The position numbers were made by a program, and so were the translations under genes. A DNA stretch of 64,000 nucleotides from Streptomyces malaysiense (GTDB taxonomy: Bacteria; Actinomycetota; Actinomycetes; Streptomycetales; Streptomycetaceae). A model generated the notes under the pieces. It was not told where the DNA came from. It did not search any database and saw only the letters and a list, made by a program, of their open reading frames with translations. The DNA lies in assembly GCF_000980885.2 (NCBI RefSeq), contig NZ_LBDA02000033.1:89400-153399 (forward strand), written 5' to 3'. Positions 43,712 to 53,500 of the stretch are shown here, one piece after another; position 1 is the stretch's first letter; every line of letters begins with the position of its first letter.

Positions 43712-44961
43712 GCACGCTGGCGCTGGACCCCTCGGCGCTGCTCAGCCGCTTGTACATCTCCTTCTGGATCCCGGCGGCACTGCTGACCACCGCGCTGCTG
43801 CTGAAGCTGCCCACGATCATCCGGCTGTGGCGGGACCCGCTGCTGCGCGCGGTCGGCGGGGTGCTCCTGTTCGCCTGCACGGTGTTCGTGTTCTGCGTGC
43901 CGTCGGTGATCCACCGGATGAACGTGCTCACCGGCGTGCCCAACTTCTCGGCGCCCTGGTGCTACTCGCTGATCACCGCGAACTCCGGGGCGGGGCTGCT
44001 GTTCATCGTCACCTGGCGGGCCGGCAGCGACGGGCGGGCCGGCCGGCCGGCCCGCACCCGGCGGGCGGCGTGGTGGATCGTCTCCGGGTACATCCTGGTG
44101 GTCGTCGCGCTGTGGGTGCTGTTCCTGCTGGCCGACGTGCCGGTGGAGCGGGTACGGGACCTGGACACGTACTACGCCCGTACGCCGTTCATGCGCGAGG
44201 AGATCCTGCTCTACCTGCTGGCCCACACCGTCGCCTGTGCGCTGAGTTCCCGGGTGATCTGGGACTGGGTACGGGACCGGGGGCTGGACCCTTGGCTGCG
44301 GTGGGGGCTGCGGCTGCTGGGCGGGGGGTACGCGCTGAGCCTGCTGTACGACGCGGCCAAGGTGACGGCGGTGGCCGCGCGGTGGGCGGGCCGGGACCCG
44401 GACTGGCTCAGCACGAACCTGGCTCCGCCGGTGGCCTCGCTCTCCGCGATCCTGCTGGCGGCCGGCTTCATCCTGCCGCACGCCGGGCAGGCCCTGCACG
44501 ACCGGTGCCGGGTCCGGCTGGCGCATCACCGGCTGGGGCCGCTGTACCGGGTGCTGTGCCCGGCGGCGGGCTCGGGGCCGCGGTTCTCGCTGCGGGCCAC
44601 GACGGAGCTTCGGCTGATCCGCCGCGAGACGTACATCCGCGACGCCCTGCTGCCGCTCGCCCGGCACGTGGACACGGACCTGACGGACCGCGCGTACGCG
44701 GCGGCGACCGCGCTGGGCCATCCGGCGGCGCGGGCCCGCGCGCTGGCGGCGGCGGTGGGCGTCCTGGACGCGGTCGAGAACGACGGGCGGGAGGTGACGG
44801 CGGGCTCCGGCCCCGCGGTGCTCCTGCGGGACATCGCGTCCATCTCCTCGGCGCTGCGGCACCCGAGGGAGGTAGCGGCGGTCCGCGCGCTGGCGGCGGC
44901 CCCGGCCCCGGCCCCGAGCCTCACGGTGCCGGAGGAACGGGCACCCGTCCGGCGCCGGTGA
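43708..44961 (+). CDS. MAB_1171c-type membrane protein
   Basis: 417 aa with a GTG start overlapping the stop of the metalloprotease gene by four bases. The first ~260 residues contain about seven membrane helices with 3 to 4 conserved charged and aromatic residues (VIHRMN, NFSAPWCYSL). The C-terminal part (RFSLRATTELRLIRRETYIRD) is soluble and helical. Members are called putative transporters without evidence. Strict coupling to the HExxH protein suggests a two-component membrane/protease signalling or toxin unit. Confidence 0.82.
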   Translation: MSTLALDPSALLSRLYISFWIPAALLTTALLLKLPTIIRLWRDPLLRAVGGVLLFACTVFVFCVPSVIHRMNVLTGVPNFSAPWCYSLITANSGAGLLFIVTWRAGSDGRAGRPARTRRAAWWIVSGYILVVVALWVLFLLADVPVERVRDLDTYYARTPFMREEILLYLLAHTVACALSSRVIWDWVRDRGLDPWLRWGLRLLGGGYALSLLYDAAKVTAVAARWAGRDPDWLSTNLAPPVASLSAILLAAGFILPHAGQALHDRCRVRLAHHRLGPLYRVLCPAAGSGPRFSLRATTELRLIRRETYIRDALLPLARHVDTDLTDRAYAAATALGHPAARARALAAAVGVLDAVENDGREVTAGSGPAVLLRDIASISSALRHPREVAAVRALAAAPAPAPSLTVPEERAPVRRR

Positions 44962-44982
44962 ACGTCCCGGCCCCCGGGCACC

Positions 44983-45561
44983 ATGGATACCGTGGCTCTT
45001 GATTTTCAGCTGGTGCTGCTGCGCCGTATGGCCGATCACAATCCCGTGCTGGTCGACGAGGCCCGCAGAACGCTGGGGGTGTCGATCTCGGAGATGCGGG
45101 AGGCCAACAAGCGCTGGCAGGCGATGGTCCGTTCGCCGAGGGGGCGGGGGGCCGCGGCGCGGTACCGGTCGGTCCTCGGGGAGCCCGAGAGCGTCGGCCG
45201 CCGCGACTTCGGGGACGTCCGGTGCGAGGCCCGCCGGTGGGCACTCCCGCTGTGGCCCGGCCTCAGGTTCGAGGTGCTGGTCGGGCCCGACGGCGCCGTA
45301 TGGAACGAATGGCTCGTACGGGCGCCCGGTGCCACGCCCCCCGTCCTGCGTACCCTGGAAGACCTCGTCCCCTGGTCCTGCACCGTGGACGAGGTCGCCC
45401 GCGCCTTTCCCCCGGCCCGCCCCCTGGAGGGCACCGCCCCCACCCGCTGGGGCCTCGCCTTCACCGCGCCCGACCGGGAGGGCGTACCCCGGGACACGGT
45501 CGCCGAGTTCACCTGGGGCCTGCTCCAGCGCACCGCGGCGGCGCGGCCTCGGGGGTCCTAG
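44983..45561 (+). CDS. Hypothetical protein
   Basis: 192 aa, ATG start 22 nt after the previous gene; a GTG three codons later is possible. I do not recognise a family. The N-terminal half is helical and charged (MREANKRWQAMVRSP); the C-terminal half has Trp-rich strands (WNEWLVRAPG, RWGLAFTAPD). Length and codon use fit a real gene. The stop codon is shared with that of the opposite ATP-grasp gene (CTAG). Confidence 0.65.
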   Translation: MDTVALDFQLVLLRRMADHNPVLVDEARRTLGVSISEMREANKRWQAMVRSPRGRGAAARYRSVLGEPESVGRRDFGDVRCEARRWALPLWPGLRFEVLVGPDGAVWNEWLVRAPGATPPVLRTLEDLVPWSCTVDEVARAFPPARPLEGTAPTRWGLAFTAPDREGVPRDTVAEFTWGLLQRTAAARPRGS

Positions 45562-46445
45562 GCGGTGGCTTCGGCTTCGGCGAGGATCGCCGCCGCCGTC
45601 CGGGGCAGGGAGTCCGGGTGCAGGAAGAGGAAGAGGTTCGGTTCCACCAGTTCGAGTTCCATCAGGCGAGGTGTGCCTTCGGGGCCGTCGGCGAGGTCCA
45701 CGCGGGCGTAGAGGAGCGGCGCGGAGGAGCCGGGCACGGAAGCCAACGCCTTTTCCGCCACGACGAGTTCGGCGTCCGTCGGCTGCCAGGGGGTGAGGTC
45801 GGGGTGGGCGACCTTGTCCGCGTCGTACGGGGTGCCGGGGGAGAGGACTGCCCCCTTGCGGCTCGCGTGCAGCAGGCGGCCGCCGAAGAACTGGAGGGCT
45901 CGTTCACCGGTGACGTCGATGCTCTCGAGGTAGGGCTGCACCATCGCGGTGAAGCCCTCGGCGTGCATCCGCGCGAGGTGCCGTACGGCCGTCTCGTGCT
46001 CGGCGGGGGTGTAGCGGGCGGCGAAGCGGGCGCCCGCGCCCGAGGTCGGCTTGATGACGTACTCGTGGTCGGCGGGCAGGGCCGCCGCACCGTCCTCGCC
46101 TGGGGCGACGTAGCTCGTCGGGACGGTGGGGACGCCGGCCGCGGCCAGCTCGCCCAGGTAGCGCTTGTCGAGGTTCCAGCGGATGACCTCGGCGGGGTTG
46201 GCGATCCGGGTCACCCGGGCCACCCGCTCCAGCCAGGCCGTGAACAGCGCCGCGCGCCAGCTGTAGTCCCAGGTGGAGCGCACGACCACGAGGTCGTACG
46301 CGGACCAGTCGATGCCGGGGTCGTCCCAGTGGGGGGCGTCGGCCCGAGCGCCGGCCTCGTTCAGCGCCCGCACCAGCACCGGCAGGTCCGCGTCCCTGCT
46401 CGGGGCGGTACCGGGGTCGTAGGTGGCGAGGGCTATGCGGGGCAC
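45558..46445 (-). CDS. ATP-grasp family enzyme
   Basis: 295 aa, GTG start chosen because GGGAGA precedes it. The ATP-grasp fold shows YVIKPTSGAGARFAARY (lysine and glycine-rich loop), LLYARVDL and the metal-binding ELELVEPNLF. The N-terminal pre-ATP-grasp region has VRSTWDYSW. It belongs to the RimK/CpdB-like group that ligates carboxylates to amino or thiol groups; the substrate is unknown. It is not adjacent to the ter biosynthetic operon of this window. Its 3' end overlaps that of the hypothetical gene by four bases. Confidence 0.85.
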   Translation of the reverse strand: MPRIALATYDPGTAPSRDADLPVLVRALNEAGARADAPHWDDPGIDWSAYDLVVVRSTWDYSWRAALFTAWLERVARVTRIANPAEVIRWNLDKRYLGELAAAGVPTVPTSYVAPGEDGAAALPADHEYVIKPTSGAGARFAARYTPAEHETAVRHLARMHAEGFTAMVQPYLESIDVTGERALQFFGGRLLHASRKGAVLSPGTPYDADKVAHPDLTPWQPTDAELVVAEKALASVPGSSAPLLYARVDLADGPEGTPRLMELELVEPNLFLFLHPDSLPRTAAAILAEAEATA

Positions 46446-46518
46446 GGCGGGTCTCCCTGTCGTACGACGTCCGGACACCCGCGAGGCTAACAAGCGGCCC
46501 GGAACCGGGACAGGGGGT

Positions 46519-46549
46519 TTGACCTTCACCTTCGGTGAAGCCCCAGCAT
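46519..46549 (+). promoter_or_regulatory. MerR-type promoter with 17-bp dyad
   Basis: TTGACC, 19-bp spacer, CAGCAT. CTTCACC-TTC-GGTGAAG (46524-46540) lies within it, the arrangement of MerR-controlled promoters. Confidence 0.7.
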
Positions 46550-46579
46550 CGGTGGTGGACGACGGGAGACGGGGACGCG

Positions 46580-47602
46580 ATGGAACTGCTGACGATCGGG
46601 GCGTTCGCCAGGGTGAGCCGGCTGTCACCGAAGGCGCTTCGGCTGTACGACGAGCTGGCCCTGCTGCGGCCCGCCCGGGTCGACCCCGAGACCGGCTACC
46701 GGTACTACGCCGCCGGGCAGTTGGGGCGGGCGCGGCTCGTGGCCTGGCTGCGGCGGATCGGGATGCCGCTCGCCGAGATACGCGCCGTGTGCGCGCTGGA
46801 ACCGGGCGAGGCCGCGCGGGAGATCGGCGCGTACTGGGCGCGGGTCGAGGCGGAGACGGCGGTACGGCGGGATCTCGCGGCGTTTCTCGTCGGCCAGCTG
46901 ACCGACACGATCGACACACCGGGAAGGGAACCCACCATGATGCTGGAACTGCGGCACTCGGCGCTCACCGACCGCGGGCTCGTCCGCCCCGCCAACCAGG
47001 ACACCCTCTACGCGGGCCGCAGGCTGCTCGCCGTCGCCGACGGGTTCGGGCCCGCGGGGCTGGCGGCGAGCGGGGCGGCGGTGGAGGCGCTGCGGTATCT
47101 GGACGAGGCGGAGTCGCTGCCCGTGGCCGGGGAGCTGGGCGTGCTCGGAGCGCTGGAGGACGCGGTGCGGGCCGCGGGGACTGCGGTGGCGGACCTGGCG
47201 GGCGGCACGGACGAGGTCGGCACCACGCTCACGGCACTGCTGTGGACCGGGTCCCGGCTGGCGCTCGCGCACATCGGGGATTCCCGGGTGTACCTGCTGC
47301 GGGGTGGCGAGCTGTACCGGATCACACAGGATCACCGGGTGTCGCCCGGAGATCTGCTGCTGTCCAAGGCGCTGGGCGGCGGGGCGGATCCGGTGCCGGA
47401 CCTGCGCCTCCAGGAGCCGCTGCCGGGGGACCGGTACCTGCTGTGCTCCGACGGCCTCACGGAGGCCGTCCCCGATGCGCGGATCAGGGAGCTGCTGGCG
47501 TCGTCCGCGGGGCCGCGGGAGCTGGTGGCGGCGGCGCTGGCGGCCGGCGCACCCGACAACGTGACGTGCGTCGTCGCCGACGTGGACGTCCCGGCGGGGT
47601 GA
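46580..47602 (+). CDS. MerR regulator fused to a PP2C-type Ser/Thr phosphatase
   Basis: 340 aa from MELLTIGAFARVSR after GGGGA; a GTG at 46535 was rejected because it lies inside the promoter. Residues about 5-110 are a MerR winged helix with dimerisation helix (LSPKALRLYDE, ETGYRYY). Residues about 125-338 are PP2C: DRGLVRPANQDT, VADGFGP (usual ADGMGG), GTTLTALL, HIGDSRVYLLR, LLCSDGLTE and DNVTCVVADV, so metal-binding Asp residues are retained. I infer that a ligand-bound DNA-binding protein carries its own phosphatase, and that it controls its own promoter. Confidence 0.88.
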   Translation: MELLTIGAFARVSRLSPKALRLYDELALLRPARVDPETGYRYYAAGQLGRARLVAWLRRIGMPLAEIRAVCALEPGEAAREIGAYWARVEAETAVRRDLAAFLVGQLTDTIDTPGREPTMMLELRHSALTDRGLVRPANQDTLYAGRRLLAVADGFGPAGLAASGAAVEALRYLDEAESLPVAGELGVLGALEDAVRAAGTAVADLAGGTDEVGTTLTALLWTGSRLALAHIGDSRVYLLRGGELYRITQDHRVSPGDLLLSKALGGGADPVPDLRLQEPLPGDRYLLCSDGLTEAVPDARIRELLASSAGPRELVAAALAAGAPDNVTCVVADVDVPAG

Positions 47603-47756
47603 GGCGTCCCGCGTCCGCACCCCGAGTCCTTGCCGTCCGCCGCGCCCTCCCGCACGCGGCCCCGCTCGCCCGCACCCCGCCGAGGCATGGTCGTCCCCGG
47701 ATGGATCCTGGTGTAGGAAGGGGCTGAACGGTCGCGAGAGTGAAGGGGTGCGTGGG

Positions 47757-49220
47757 GTGTCCTCACTTTTTCCTGGGCTTGTCGGTGGGTCGCGGAAACG
47801 GGTCGCGGTGGGGTTCGGTGAGCGGTCCCTGACGTACGGCGGGCTCGCGGACGCCGCCGGGGTGGTGGCCCGGCGGATCCGCCGGGGCGACCGCGTGGCC
47901 GTGTGGGCGACACCCGAGATGGAGACGGTGGTCGCCGTCGTCGGCGTGCTGCTGGCCGGTGCCGCCGCCGTGCCGCTCAACCCCAGGTCCGGGGAGAAGG
48001 AGCTGGCCCACATCGTCTCCGACAGCGCGCCGTCCCTCGTCCTCGCGGCGCCGGGCGCACGACTGCCCCCGGCGCTGGGCGACCTGGAGCGTGTCGATGT
48101 CGACGCCGGTTCCGGCGCCGGCGCCGGCGCGGGCGAGGGCGTCCCGCACCCCGAACTCCCGGGGGACGCCCCCGCCCTCATCGTCTACACCTCCGGCACC
48201 ACCGGCCCGCCCAAGGGCGCCGTACTCCCCCGCCGGGCCCTGACCCGCACCCTCGACGCGCTCGCCGACGCCTGGCAGTGGACCGAGGCCGATGTGCTGG
48301 TGCACGGGCTGCCGCTGTTCCATGTGCACGGGCTCGTGCTCGGCGTCCTCGGCCCGCTGCGCCGCGGCGGCTCCGTGCGGCACCTGGGGAGGTTCTCCAC
48401 GGAGGGGGTGACCCGCGCGCTGGCCGACGGCGCGACCATGCTGTTCGGGGTGCCGACGATGTACCACCGCATCGCCGAGACCCTGCCCGGCGACCCCGAG
48501 CTGGCCAAGGCGCTCGGCGGGGCCCGGCTGCTGGTCTCGGGCTCGGCCGCGCTGCCGGTCCACGACCACGAGCGGATCGCGGCGGCCACCGGGCGCCGGG
48601 TCATCGAGCGGTACGGCATGACCGAGACCCTGATGAACACCAGCGTCCGCGCGGACGGGGAGGCCCGCGCGGGGACGGTCGGCGTGCCCCTGCCCGGTGT
48701 GGAGCTGCGGCTCGTGGAGGAGGACGGGAGCGAGATCGGCGCCCGCGACGGGGAGACCGTCGGGGAGATCCAGGTCCGCGGTCCCAACCTGTTCACCGAG
48801 TACCTGAACCGGCCCGACGCCACCGCCGCCGCGTTCACCGCCGACGGCTGGTTCCGCACCGGCGACATGGCCGTGCGCGAGCCGGACGGCTATGTGCGGA
48901 TCGTCGGGCGCAAGGCCACCGATCTCATCAAGAGCGGCGGTTACAAGATCGGCGCGGGCGAGATCGAGAACGCGCTCCTGGAGCACCCGGGGGTCCGGGA
49001 GGCCGCGGTCACCGGGGAACCGGACGCGGACCTGGGCGAGCGGATCGTCGCCTGGATCGTCCCGGCCGATCCGGAGAACCCGCCGGGGGTGGAGGAGCTG
49101 GCCGGCCATGTCGCCCGTCGGCTGGCCCCGCACAAGCGGCCCCGCGTGGTGCGCCACCTGGCCGTGCTGCCCCGCAACGACATGGGGAAGATCATGAAGC
49201 GGTCCCTGACCGATGTCTGA
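47757..49220 (+). CDS. matB: Malonyl-CoA synthetase
   Basis: 487 aa from the GTG at VSSLFPGLV, which has AAGGGG at a good distance; a GTG three codons earlier has none. The ANL-superfamily AMP motif is VYTSGTTGPPKGAV; RYGMTETLMNTSV and GWFRTGDMAV are also conserved, and the catalytic Lys is in NDMGKIMKR. The protein is very similar to MatB of S. coelicolor as I remember it. It makes malonyl-CoA, and often methylmalonyl-CoA, from the free acid plus CoA and ATP. The stop overlaps the next start by 8 nt. Confidence 0.93.
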   Translation: MSSLFPGLVGGSRKRVAVGFGERSLTYGGLADAAGVVARRIRRGDRVAVWATPEMETVVAVVGVLLAGAAAVPLNPRSGEKELAHIVSDSAPSLVLAAPGARLPPALGDLERVDVDAGSGAGAGAGEGVPHPELPGDAPALIVYTSGTTGPPKGAVLPRRALTRTLDALADAWQWTEADVLVHGLPLFHVHGLVLGVLGPLRRGGSVRHLGRFSTEGVTRALADGATMLFGVPTMYHRIAETLPGDPELAKALGGARLLVSGSAALPVHDHERIAAATGRRVIERYGMTETLMNTSVRADGEARAGTVGVPLPGVELRLVEEDGSEIGARDGETVGEIQVRGPNLFTEYLNRPDATAAAFTADGWFRTGDMAVREPDGYVRIVGRKATDLIKSGGYKIGAGEIENALLEHPGVREAAVTGEPDADLGERIVAWIVPADPENPPGVEELAGHVARRLAPHKRPRVVRHLAVLPRNDMGKIMKRSLTDV

Positions 49221-50562
49221 CCAGCGGCGTACCGCGCGCGAGGTGCTGGCCCTCGTCACGGACGACGGCACCTTCACCGAACTCGCCTCCCCCGAGAGCG
49301 AGTCCCGGCCCGACGGCCCGCTCGCCTGGCAGGGGTACGACGCCTCGCGCGCCCGTGCCGCCGAACGCACCGGCGAGGAGGAGTCCGTCGTCTGCGGCAC
49401 CGCGGCCGTCGGGGGCACCCGTGCCGTGCTGATCGCCTTCGAGTTCGGCTTCCTCGGGGGCTCCCTGGGCGAGCGCACCGGGGACCGGCTGGCGGGCGCG
49501 TACGCGCATGCCCGCGAACACCGGCTGCCCGTCGTCGCGTTGATCGCCACCGGGGGCAGCCGGATGCAGGAGGGCATGGTCGCGCTGACCCAGCTCCAGC
49601 GGGTCGCGCGCCAGTCGGCGCTCACCCGGGAGGCGGGCCTGCCGCAGATCGCCGTTCTGCGCGACCCCACCACGGGCGGCGGCTGGGCCACCCTGGGCGC
49701 CGGCTCGGACGTGGTCCTCGCCCTCCCCGGTGCCCAGGTGGGCTTCGCCGGCTCCCGTGTCCGCCCGCCCGACGCCGACCCGGCCGCCTACACGGCCGGG
49801 GCCCAGCTGGCGGCGGGGGCGGCGGACGCGGTCGTACGAGCGGAGGACCTGCGGGGGGTGCTGGAGGTGTGGCTGCGGCTGCTGTCCGAGGCGGACGGCC
49901 AGGGCCCGCCCGCGCCCGTACCCGCGGCGCTCGCCCCGGCCGGGCTCCCGGCCACCGGCTGGGCCGCCGTCCAGCGCGCCCGCTCTCCTGAACGCCCGCG
50001 CGCCCGCGCCTACCTGGACGCCTACTTCACCACCCGGGTGCACATCAGCGGGGACCGCTGCGGCGGTACCGACCCCGACGGCATCCTCTGCGGATTCGGT
50101 GAGCACCGGGGCCGTACCGTCGCGTTCGCCGCGCAGACCGGGGCCGGGACCCGGCCCGCCGGGTACCGGACGGCGGCACGGCTGATCCGGCTCGCGGACC
50201 GGCTCGGGGTGCCGGTGCTGACGCTGGTGGACACCCCCGGCGCCGCGAACGACGCGGAGGCCGAGCGTCAGGGGGCCGGCGCGGCCATCGCCGAGGTGTT
50301 CGGGGCGGTGGCCGGGGCGCGGGTGCCGGTGACCACGCTGGTGATCGGCGAGGGCGGTTCCGGGGGCGCCCTCGCCCTGGCCGCGCCGGACAACACCTGG
50401 GCCACACCGGACAGTTACTTCTCGGTGATCGCCCCGGAGCTGGCGGCGGCCATCCTCAAGCGAACCCCGGCGGAGGCCGAGAGGACCGCCGACCAGCTCC
50501 GCATCCGCCCACAGGACCTGCTGGAACTGGGGATCATCCGGGGTATCGTCCAGCACCCCTAG
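49213..50562 (+). CDS. Acyl-CoA (acetyl-CoA-type) carboxyltransferase, fused beta-alpha
   Basis: 449 aa, overlapping matB by 8 nt. The N-terminal crotonase-like half (residues ~60-215: ATGGSRMQEGM, DPTTGGGWATLG) is the beta-type fold; the C-terminal half (VDTPGAANDAEAERQG, IGEGGSGGAL) is the alpha-type. The zinc-finger Cys motif of bacterial AccD is absent. It should carboxylate acetyl-CoA or a related acyl-CoA with a biotinylated carrier encoded elsewhere. Co-translation with matB suggests two routes to malonyl-CoA in one operon. Confidence 0.9.
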   Translation: MSDQRRTAREVLALVTDDGTFTELASPESESRPDGPLAWQGYDASRARAAERTGEEESVVCGTAAVGGTRAVLIAFEFGFLGGSLGERTGDRLAGAYAHAREHRLPVVALIATGGSRMQEGMVALTQLQRVARQSALTREAGLPQIAVLRDPTTGGGWATLGAGSDVVLALPGAQVGFAGSRVRPPDADPAAYTAGAQLAAGAADAVVRAEDLRGVLEVWLRLLSEADGQGPPAPVPAALAPAGLPATGWAAVQRARSPERPRARAYLDAYFTTRVHISGDRCGGTDPDGILCGFGEHRGRTVAFAAQTGAGTRPAGYRTAARLIRLADRLGVPVLTLVDTPGAANDAEAERQGAGAAIAEVFGAVAGARVPVTTLVIGEGGSGGALALAAPDNTWATPDSYFSVIAPELAAAILKRTPAEAERTADQLRIRPQDLLELGIIRGIVQHP

Positions 50563-50577
50563 GGCCTCTCGTTCGGA

Positions 50578-53500
50578 TCACGCCGGGCTCGCGGGGCGCC
50601 CGGACCGCCTCACCCCCACCGCCTCGATGATCTCCTCCGAGACCGACCCGCCCCTGTCGTCCCGGGCCGACGCCCGCAGCGAGACGGACGTGGCCGTGCT
50701 CGGCACGTCCAGCGCGCCGAGCCAGTGGGCCCCGGCTCCCCGAAGGGCCACCGCCCGCCACGTCGCGCCCTCGTCGTACGACACCTCAAGCCGGCCCCCG
50801 CCGAGCGTGCCGGTCCTTGAGGCTCCCGCCAGGTAGCTCGCGCCCAGTGTCACCGGCAGCCGCCGCCCGCCGGGCACCGTGCCCGCGAGGTCGGTCTCCA
50901 GCCCGTAGGACAGGTTGATCAGCGGCAGCGTCGTCGCGTGGTCGTCCGGCGTCCGCGCCGACCGGAACGTCCACTCGGTGTGCCCACGCGTCGTGAGCTT
51001 CCAGTGGTCCGCGTCGAGGGCGGTGTCGGTCACGACCTCGTACGTGTGCTCGTCGGCCGGCGCGTCCCGGACGAACGCGGCCGGGCCGGACCCGCTGTCG
51101 GCGAGGGTGCCGTCCTGGTAGACGGAGGTGGTCTGGGCCATGCCGCTGTCGCCCCAGACGTCGCCGGACCCGGTGTGGTCGGGGCCGGAGTCGCCCCAGC
51201 CGGGCGTGTTCAGCTGGATGTCGTTCCCCGTGCGCTGCTCGCCCCAGCCCAGCCCGGTGCCGAGCCACGGGTGCCACACCGGCTGGAACCAGTGCAGCCG
51301 GGGCCGGCTGCCGCCCCGGTAGTGGACAGGTCCGCCGCGCTCCTCCAGGGTGCCCATGCCCATCGTGACGGACTCGGTCCACAGCTGGCCCGGACCGGTG
51401 GAGACGTAGTCCGTGCGCTCGGCGGGCAGGTGGACGTCCTCCTGGAAGCCGATGCCGACGGGGAAGGCGCCGGTGACGGAGTAGCGGAACTCACCGCCGC
51501 TCGCCGGCCGCGCCGCGTGGAAGGAGACGCGCAGGGCGGCGAGCCGGTCCGGCGAGGGCCGATAGGTGAGGTCGCGGTCGGGGACCGACCCCGGGTGGCC
51601 CTCGGAGAGGTCGTACACGTACGGCGAGTCGGGCGTGCCGGTCATCTCGACCGTCGAGTCCGCCCGCAGCCGGGCCGCGTCGGCCCGGTTCACCGTGGCG
51701 ATCGGCAGCGGGCGGTCGGTGCCGTCGTCGTCACCCCACCAGTCCATCAGCCGGCCCGGCGCGTCGTCGGTGACGAACAGCGCCTCGGCGCCCGCGTCCT
51801 GCGCGGCCTGGGCGAGGGCCGACGGGTCCGCGCCGTCGGCGAGGCGGGCCAGCACCGCCTTGCCGGAGGCGGCGGCGGGCACGGGGCCGTCGCCGACGTC
51901 CACCAGCGGAAGCCTCCGCCGTCCGGCGGTCAGCGTGCCGCCCGGCTGGACCGTCGCCTCGCCGACCCCCGCGACCTCCAGCCGCGGCTTCGCCAGCCGC
52001 CACACCGTGCGGTACTCGAAGCTGCCCCGGGTGACCTCGGGCGTGGGCTCGGCGAAGACGCTGTCGTAGGTGAGGGGCACCTGGACCGCGCCGGACAGGT
52101 CGGCGCCGTTCGCGGCGCGGTCGTACTCCATGAGCAGCTGGTGGGTCTCGGTGCGCCGCGGGACCGCCGCCCTGACCTCGCGCAGCCTGGTTCCGTCGAG
52201 GGTGACCTCGCTGTCGTGGTCGAGGGTGACCTCGGGTGCGCAGAGGAAGCCGAGGCCGAGCGAGTCGGCGCCGTGGCTGCCGTGCACGTCGAGGAAGGAG
52301 GTGAGGGCGTAGGTGCCCGGCTTCAGACGGAGCCTGAGCGTGCCGGAGCCGCCGACGTGGTCCGTCTCGGGGTCCGCGTTCCGGGCGAGCCGCTGCACGG
52401 TGAGGTCGGCGGCCGCGGGAGCCCCCGCGCGGTCCCTGACGTGGACCGTGAGGGTGTACCGCTCGTCCTCCTTGACCAGGCCGAACACGGTGTGCGCGCG
52501 CACCGCGCCGGTGTCGTCCAGGGCCACGATCTGCCCACTGGTGGTGCCCACCGGCGCCGTGGCTCCGTCCCCGGTGACGGTGGTGCTCGCGGTGCCGTGC
52601 GCGGGGACGGTGAGGGAGGGGTCGGCGAGGGTGGCGACGCCGTCCGGGGCGCCCCGCACCGACAGGGTCAAGTGGACATCCCGGTCACCGGAGTTGGTGT
52701 AGGTCAGGGTTCGGGTGACCGGCTTGTCGGCGGGGTAGGGCCAGCTGTGGAAGCCGAGGTCGGCGCTGCCGGTGGCGGTCACCGTGGCTCGTACGGCGTC
52801 CGGGACGCTCACCCGTCCGGCGCCCACCGTGTAGGCGGAGAAGCCGAGTTGCCCGGAGGTGGACATCAGCGCGTCCTTCAGCCGGGCGCCGGTCCAGTCG
52901 GGGTGCTCCTGCGCGAGCAGGGCGGCCACCCCGGCGACGTGCGGTACCGCCATCGACGTACCGCTCATGGTCGTGTAGTAGCCGCTGCCGTCGGTGAGCT
53001 GGGAGCGGGCGGCGAGGATGTCGACGCCGGGGGCGGACAGGTCGGGCTTGAGGGCGTCGTCGCCCGCGCGGGGGCCCGCGCTGGTGAAGTAGGCGGGCCG
53101 GTCGGCGGAGTCGACCGCGCCGACGGTGAGGGCCGCGTCGGCGGCGCCGGGCGAGCTGATGGAGGAGGGCGCGCCGGTGTTCCCCGCGGCCACGACGAAG
53201 AGCGCGCCGGTCTCCCGGGAGAGGCTGTCGAGGGCCTGGGACATCGGGTCGGTGCCGTCGCTCGGGTCGCTGGAGCCGAGGCTCATCGAGACGATCCGGG
53301 CGCGCACGTCCCGCGCGGCCCACTCCATCCCGGCGATGATCTGCGACTCGCTGCCCGAGCCCGCGTCGCTGAGCACCTTGCCGACCGCGAGGGTCGCCTC
53401 CGGTGCCACGCCCTTCTCCTTGCCGCCGGAGGCGGCGCCGCTGCCGCCGACGATGGAGGTGACATGGGTGCCGTGGCCGTCGCGGTCGGCGACCTCCTCG

